The position numbers were made by a program, and so were the translations under genes. 64,000 nucleotides of DNA. Origin: Dyella tabacisoli (GTDB lineage: Bacteria; Pseudomonadota; Gammaproteobacteria; Xanthomonadales; Rhodanobacteraceae). Under the pieces are notes generated by a model. The model was not told the DNA's origin, made no database searches, and worked only from the letters and a program-made list of their open reading frames with translations. Shown here piece after piece: positions 60,423-64,000 of this stretch. How positions within the stretch are numbered: position 1 is the first letter of the stretch; each line of letters begins with the position of its first letter. The stretch spans positions 72,848-136,847 of the forward strand of contig NZ_KZ857179.1 in assembly GCF_003350925.1 (NCBI RefSeq), given 5' to 3'.

Positions 60423-61573
60423 CATCGTTTCGATGCCATGCCTGGCTGTTGGCGATAGGGATGTGCTTCTTCGCCGGCCAGGTGGCGGCACAAACCGCCC
60501 CGTTGAGCGACGTGCTTAATGCCCTGGGCTTGACGAAGGATAATGTGCCCGCCCTGCGGCACGATCCGGTTGCCAGAGCCGGCCCGTTCTTCGATGCGCG
60601 GTTGTCCGCAGACGCCAAGCGATCATGCGCAAGTTGTCATGAACCGGGAAAGGCGTGGACAGGGTCGGTTGTTGCGGCGGCTGCCGGCGAGCCAGACAAG
60701 CGCGCCGTGCCAAGCCTCAACGCCGCCGGCCAGGCGAGTTTCTTGTTCTGGGACGGCCGCGCCAACTCACTCGAAGCCCAGGTCATGGAGGTGCTGGAGA
60801 ATCCCGTCGAAATGAATGGGTCGCGCCTGCTCGCGGTCAAGTTCAGCGCTAATCCCGATTCAGGCGTTACCGATTGCCGCCCAGATACTCGGTTGCTGAG
60901 CGAGTTGAACGATATCGGCAACGAGCAGTTGTCCAGCCGTCGCTATCGCTCCATCTATGAGCGTATGTCGCTGGACGACCGGCGCGCGGTAGATCGAAGT
61001 TTTGCTTGCGTGGCTCATGCGATCGCGCAATTCGTTCGGGCGATTCCGTACCCGGAGAATCTTTGGTCGGCGGCTACCCTGGGTCAGCGCGATCCGGCGA
61101 AGGAGAATCCCGCGGCTTTTCGTGGCGCCATCGTTTTCGCCGGTAGTGGCCGATGCGCCACCTGCCATTACGGCCCGTACATGACCGACAATCAGTTTCA
61201 CAACATCGGCATCGGCGATCTGAAGGAGGCCGACATCTCCGATCCAGGCCGGTATGGCGCCGTCAAAGCCATGGCGAACAATCCCTATAACCAGTTGGCG
61301 ACATCCAATTATTCACCCACCGGGGCGATTACCCGCTTTCGATTGTCCGAGGAAATGTGGGGCGCATTCAAAACCCCTTCGCTGCTGCAACTCAACGAGA
61401 TCGGCCCTTATATGCATAACGGCAAGTACAAATCCATCGAAGAGGTGGTGGACTACTACGATACGTTGCGCGGCTCAGTCGCCCCTCCGCATCATTACAA
61501 CGGTCTGATCGTGCCCTTGCATCTCTCGCCGACAGAGCGTGCGGATCTGATTGCATTTCTAAAGTCGCTTTAG
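60419..61573 (+). CDS. Dihaem cytochrome c peroxidase/MauG-family protein
   Basis: 384 residues with a signal peptide (GMCFFAGQVAAQ). There are two haem c sites, CASCH (about residue 63) and CATCH (about residue 245), plus the C-terminal helix LSPTERADLIAFLKSL typical of the family. YMHNGKYKSIEEVVDYYD is the conserved distal region. Members either reduce peroxide or, like MauG, oxidise a partner protein. The operon partner proteins are candidates for such a substrate. Confidence 0.9.
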   Translation: MTSFRCHAWLLAIGMCFFAGQVAAQTAPLSDVLNALGLTKDNVPALRHDPVARAGPFFDARLSADAKRSCASCHEPGKAWTGSVVAAAAGEPDKRAVPSLNAAGQASFLFWDGRANSLEAQVMEVLENPVEMNGSRLLAVKFSANPDSGVTDCRPDTRLLSELNDIGNEQLSSRRYRSIYERMSLDDRRAVDRSFACVAHAIAQFVRAIPYPENLWSAATLGQRDPAKENPAAFRGAIVFAGSGRCATCHYGPYMTDNQFHNIGIGDLKEADISDPGRYGAVKAMANNPYNQLATSNYSPTGAITRFRLSEEMWGAFKTPSLLQLNEIGPYMHNGKYKSIEEVVDYYDTLRGSVAPPHHYNGLIVPLHLSPTERADLIAFLKSL

Positions 61574-61614
61574 GCGCTGGCTTGAAATAGAGGTGATGCC
61601 TCACGTGGCGCAAC

Positions 61615-61644
61615 GTTGGGGTTCGCTTTGCTCACCCCAACCTA
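61615..61644. repeat. Single REP-like unit
   Basis: One GTTGGGGTTCGCTTTGCTCACCCCAAC-type unit (27 bp, identical stem to the copy at 3392), lying between the MauG-like and alkaline phosphatase genes. Confidence 0.85.
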
Positions 61645-61737
61645 TCTTCACCCCAATGTGTGCGCCGCGAATCCACGTCATATGCCTGGGCTATCATCGG
61701 CGGTTCACGATGTTGAGCCGATGCAAAGGGTTGTCTG

Positions 61738-63489
61738 ATGAATCATTCGTTGCCGCTTGTGCGCCGTAGTTTGTGGGTCGCCGCTGTTGCTTTGTTGAGT
61801 GCCTGCGCCAGTCAAAGTGGTACTTCGCCGGTGGCGCGCACGGCATCTATCGATGTGCCGACTATCCAGCGACCGGGTGGCGAGACGCCGCAATGGTGGT
61901 TCCGTAATGGCGCGGCGCAGGCGGCGCTGGCATCGACGCAGGCGAATACGCATGGGCAGCAGGCGAAGAACGTGATCGTTTTTCTCGGCGATGGCATGAG
62001 CATTCCCACTATTGCGGCGGCGCATGTATTGGCCGGTCAGCGCAAGGGTGTGGATGGCGAGAGTTATCGCTTGAGCTTCGAGCAGTTTCCGTTCAGCGCG
62101 CTGAGCCGCACTTATGAAACCGATCAGCAGACGCCGGATTCGGCCGGCACGATGACGGCGATCATGACGGGTGTGAAGACGCGTGCTGGTTTTATCGGCG
62201 TATCGCAGCTACCTAAGCGTCAGGATTGTGCGGCCAGTCGCGGGCAAGAGTTGGTGACTACGCTGGAGCTGGCGGCCAATGCCGGCATGAGCACCGGCGC
62301 GATCACCACCACACGAATCACTCATGCCACACCGGCGGCCACCTATGGCCATCTGCCTGAGCGCAATTGGGAGGTGGATGCCGAATTGAGTGCGGCGGCG
62401 AAGGCGGCCGGCTGCAAGGATTTCGCCGCTCAGTTGATCGATTTCCCCTCGCGCAACGGGCTTACCGTGGCCATGGGCGGCGGCCGCACGGAGTTCATGT
62501 CGGCCGGCGAGTCCGATCCGGGCTATCCGAATAAAGTCGGACAACGTTTGGATGGCCGCGACTTGCTCGCCGAATGGAAGGCCAAACATCCCGATGGCGC
62601 TTATGTATGGAATGCGCAGCAACTGAAGGCGCTGGATCTTTCGCGCACGCCGCGCTTGCTTGGTTTGTTTAACCCATCGCATATGAGCTTCGATCATGAG
62701 CGCATCGAGAAAAAAGCGGATGAGCCCAGTCTGGCCGAAATGACGAGTAGCGCGATCGAGGTGCTTAAGCAGAATCCGAATGGTTTCTTCTTGATGGTCG
62801 AGGGCGGCCGTATCGATCACGCCCTGCACGCGGGCAATGCCTATCGCGCCCTGGATGAAACGATTGCGTTCTCGGATGCGGTGCAAGCAGCGCTGCAAAA
62901 CACCGACCCGGCCAATACCTTGATCGTGGTCACCGCCGATCACAGCCACACGATGACCTTTGCCGGCTATCCGCGTCGTGGCAACGATATCCTCGGGCTG
63001 GTGCAGGGACATACCGATAGTTATGACGAGGAGGGTGGTGCGGGCCTCGCTCACGATGCCACCGGCAAGCCTTACACCACGCTGGGGTTTGCCAATGGTC
63101 CGGGCTATACCGGCGCCAGCGACAAGCAGCCAGAGGGCGCCAAGCGCTATCCGCATAGTCCCAGTGAATACCAGGAAATCGTCAAAGGCCGCCCCGATCT
63201 GCACAAACACGATACGACCGAGCCGAACTATATGCAGGAGTCCATCGTGCCACTGAAGTCGGAAACGCATGGCGGCGAAGACGTGGCGATCTTCGCTAAC
63301 GGGCCGGGTGCGGCCGCGTTCCATGGCGAGCTAGAGCAAAACGCGATCTTCCACATCATCGTGCAGCATGCACCGCGCCTACGTGCCGAGTTGTGCCAGC
63401 TAGGTAGTTGCAATGCCGAGGGTGTGCCGGTGGATCGGCCGACGTATGAGGCATGGCTGCAGCGGGCGAGTGTGCCGGCGAAGCCTTGA
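61738..63489 (+). CDS. phoA: PhoA-type alkaline phosphatase, predicted lipoprotein
   Basis: 583 residues. A lipobox LLSAC follows a short signal peptide, so it is probably lipid-anchored. Active-site features: LGDGMS (metal Asp), the nucleophile Ser in TPDSAGTMTAIMTG, ITHATPAATYGH, MVEGGRIDHALHAGN and VTADHSHTMTF, and a C-terminal SETHGGEDVAIFANGPGA. It is longer than E. coli PhoA (about 470) through insertions before and after the VEGGRIDHA region. It releases phosphate in the periplasm or at the surface. Confidence 0.94.
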   Translation: MNHSLPLVRRSLWVAAVALLSACASQSGTSPVARTASIDVPTIQRPGGETPQWWFRNGAAQAALASTQANTHGQQAKNVIVFLGDGMSIPTIAAAHVLAGQRKGVDGESYRLSFEQFPFSALSRTYETDQQTPDSAGTMTAIMTGVKTRAGFIGVSQLPKRQDCAASRGQELVTTLELAANAGMSTGAITTTRITHATPAATYGHLPERNWEVDAELSAAAKAAGCKDFAAQLIDFPSRNGLTVAMGGGRTEFMSAGESDPGYPNKVGQRLDGRDLLAEWKAKHPDGAYVWNAQQLKALDLSRTPRLLGLFNPSHMSFDHERIEKKADEPSLAEMTSSAIEVLKQNPNGFFLMVEGGRIDHALHAGNAYRALDETIAFSDAVQAALQNTDPANTLIVVTADHSHTMTFAGYPRRGNDILGLVQGHTDSYDEEGGAGLAHDATGKPYTTLGFANGPGYTGASDKQPEGAKRYPHSPSEYQEIVKGRPDLHKHDTTEPNYMQESIVPLKSETHGGEDVAIFANGPGAAAFHGELEQNAIFHIIVQHAPRLRAELCQLGSCNAEGVPVDRPTYEAWLQRASVPAKP

Positions 63490-63497
63490 GATTGACT

Positions 63498-63618
63498 CCC
63501 TCCCCTGCGAGTCCCGAAAAAGGGACTCCCTTCGGTCGCAGGGAGGGTTGGGGAGGGGTGAAGGCTTGCGGCAAGGTTGCACCCCCTCCCAGCCTCCCCC
63601 TGCAAGCAGGGGGAGGAG
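63498..63618. repeat. GC-rich CCCTCCCC stem-loop modules before element copy C
   Basis: CCCTCCCCTGC ... GCAGGGAGGG enclosing AGTCCC...GGGACT, then CCTCCCCCTGC/GCAGGGGGAGG at about 63592-63616. The order of the two hairpin variants is the reverse of that in the module at 27170, so the inner AGTCCC...GGGACT hairpin can move between the two slots. Confidence 0.8.
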
Positions 63619-63653
63619 CACAACGCTCGCTGCTTTTGACGTTGGTTTTTGAC

Positions 63654-63885
63654 CTTGGGGCCCCTGTGCGTCGGTGAGGGTTGGACGACAAGGCCCGCAG
63701 GGGCATCGACATGGATGTCGATGCCTTTTCGCCAGGGCAGGAAGCCCTGTCGAAAAGCCCGGCCGACCCTCACGTACCCGAAGGGCGACTCACCGGGGTG
63801 GCCTTCTCTTTGGTTACTTTCTCTTGGCCACTCAAGAGAAAGTGACTCGGACCCCGGCAGGGGTTCGAAAGCCCGCCGCAGGCGA
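63654..63885 (+). repeat. 232-bp structured interspersed element, copy C
   Basis: Same orientation and plan as copy A. The A/T-rich hairpin here is CTTTCTCTTG/CAAGAGAAAG instead of CTTTTCTTTG/CAAAGAAAAG, and the next is ACCCC/GGGGT instead of CCACC/GGTGG: paired changes on both arms. The closing stem has GGGTTGG against CCGACCC, a pair that is G-U compatible in RNA. It lies 3' of the phosphatase gene. No gene is seen from 63490 to the end of the window. Confidence 0.9.
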
Positions 63886-64000
63886 CCAACCTAGCCACAC
63901 CCCCCCACAAGTTTCCAACACGAAACCAAGCCCCACACCAACCCGTAACCAAAGTGTCAAAGAAAAGACATGTGAAAATTTCATGATGCTGAGCTATCCG

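Noticed and set aside
1-64000. CRISPR arrays, tRNA or rRNA genes, complete insertion sequences, prophage
   Set aside because: No regularly spaced repeats, cloverleaf or rRNA sequence, transposase, integrase or phage structural genes were seen.

Overview
The window (about 60% GC) looks like the chromosome of a Gram-negative gammaproteobacterium of the order Lysobacterales (Xanthomonadales), most probably the Rhodanobacteraceae (Dyella-like). This is an inference. It rests on the large TonB-dependent receptors, the GlcNAc utilisation cluster in the style of Xanthomonas, the fused leu/ilv operon, and dispersed intergenic hairpin elements of a kind I associate with this order. No rRNA, tRNA, CRISPR array or complete insertion sequence was seen.

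Layout. 1-8.1 kb (minus strand): an autotransporter with a ClpP-like passenger, then a FecI/FecR/FecA-type surface-signalling cassette. 8.7-13.6 kb (plus strand): a peptide-export cassette (HlyD-type adaptor and a C39-peptidase ABC exporter) followed by two tiny genes, below usual gene-calling size, that encode double-glycine leader peptides. After a strong terminator come small membrane proteins that could be immunity factors. This stretch is AT-richer than its surroundings. 13.7-26.4 kb (minus strand): a ten-gene branched-chain amino-acid operon, leuA-ilvE-leuC-leuD-leuB-ilvD-ilvC-ilvG-ilvM-ilvA. It is preceded by a 45-residue Leu/Ile/Val leader peptide and an attenuator hairpin. 26.6-31.3 kb: a YecD-like hydrolase and a hom-thrB-thrC operon with its own threonine-rich leader peptide. 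31.4-42 kb: a DeoR regulator, NudK, a CpdB-like lipoprotein, a secreted PKD protein with a possible metal site, an LtaS/OpgB-like membrane enzyme and a phosphodiesterase. 42.1-57.7 kb: a complete GlcNAc/chitooligosaccharide pathway (nagA, SIS-type deaminase, LacI regulator, NagP permease, glucokinase-type kinase, two TonB receptors, GH20 hexosaminidase, NagX-like acyltransferase). Two divergent promoters there share a TTGACAACGTTG operator. 58-61.6 kb: an unusual three-gene operon (beta-propeller, YtkA-like protein, MauG-type dihaem protein). 61.7-63.5 kb: a PhoA-type lipoprotein phosphatase.

Three families of non-coding repeats are interspersed. One is a roughly 233-bp structured element (three copies) whose stems change in compensating ways between copies. 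The second is a set of GC-rich CCCTCCCC stem-loop modules. The third is a short REP-like element (GTTGGGGT...ACCCCAAC), usually in inverted pairs. The strongest candidate for an undescribed system is the double-glycine peptide pair with its exporter and small membrane proteins. The strongest candidate for undescribed non-coding biology is the covarying 233-bp element.
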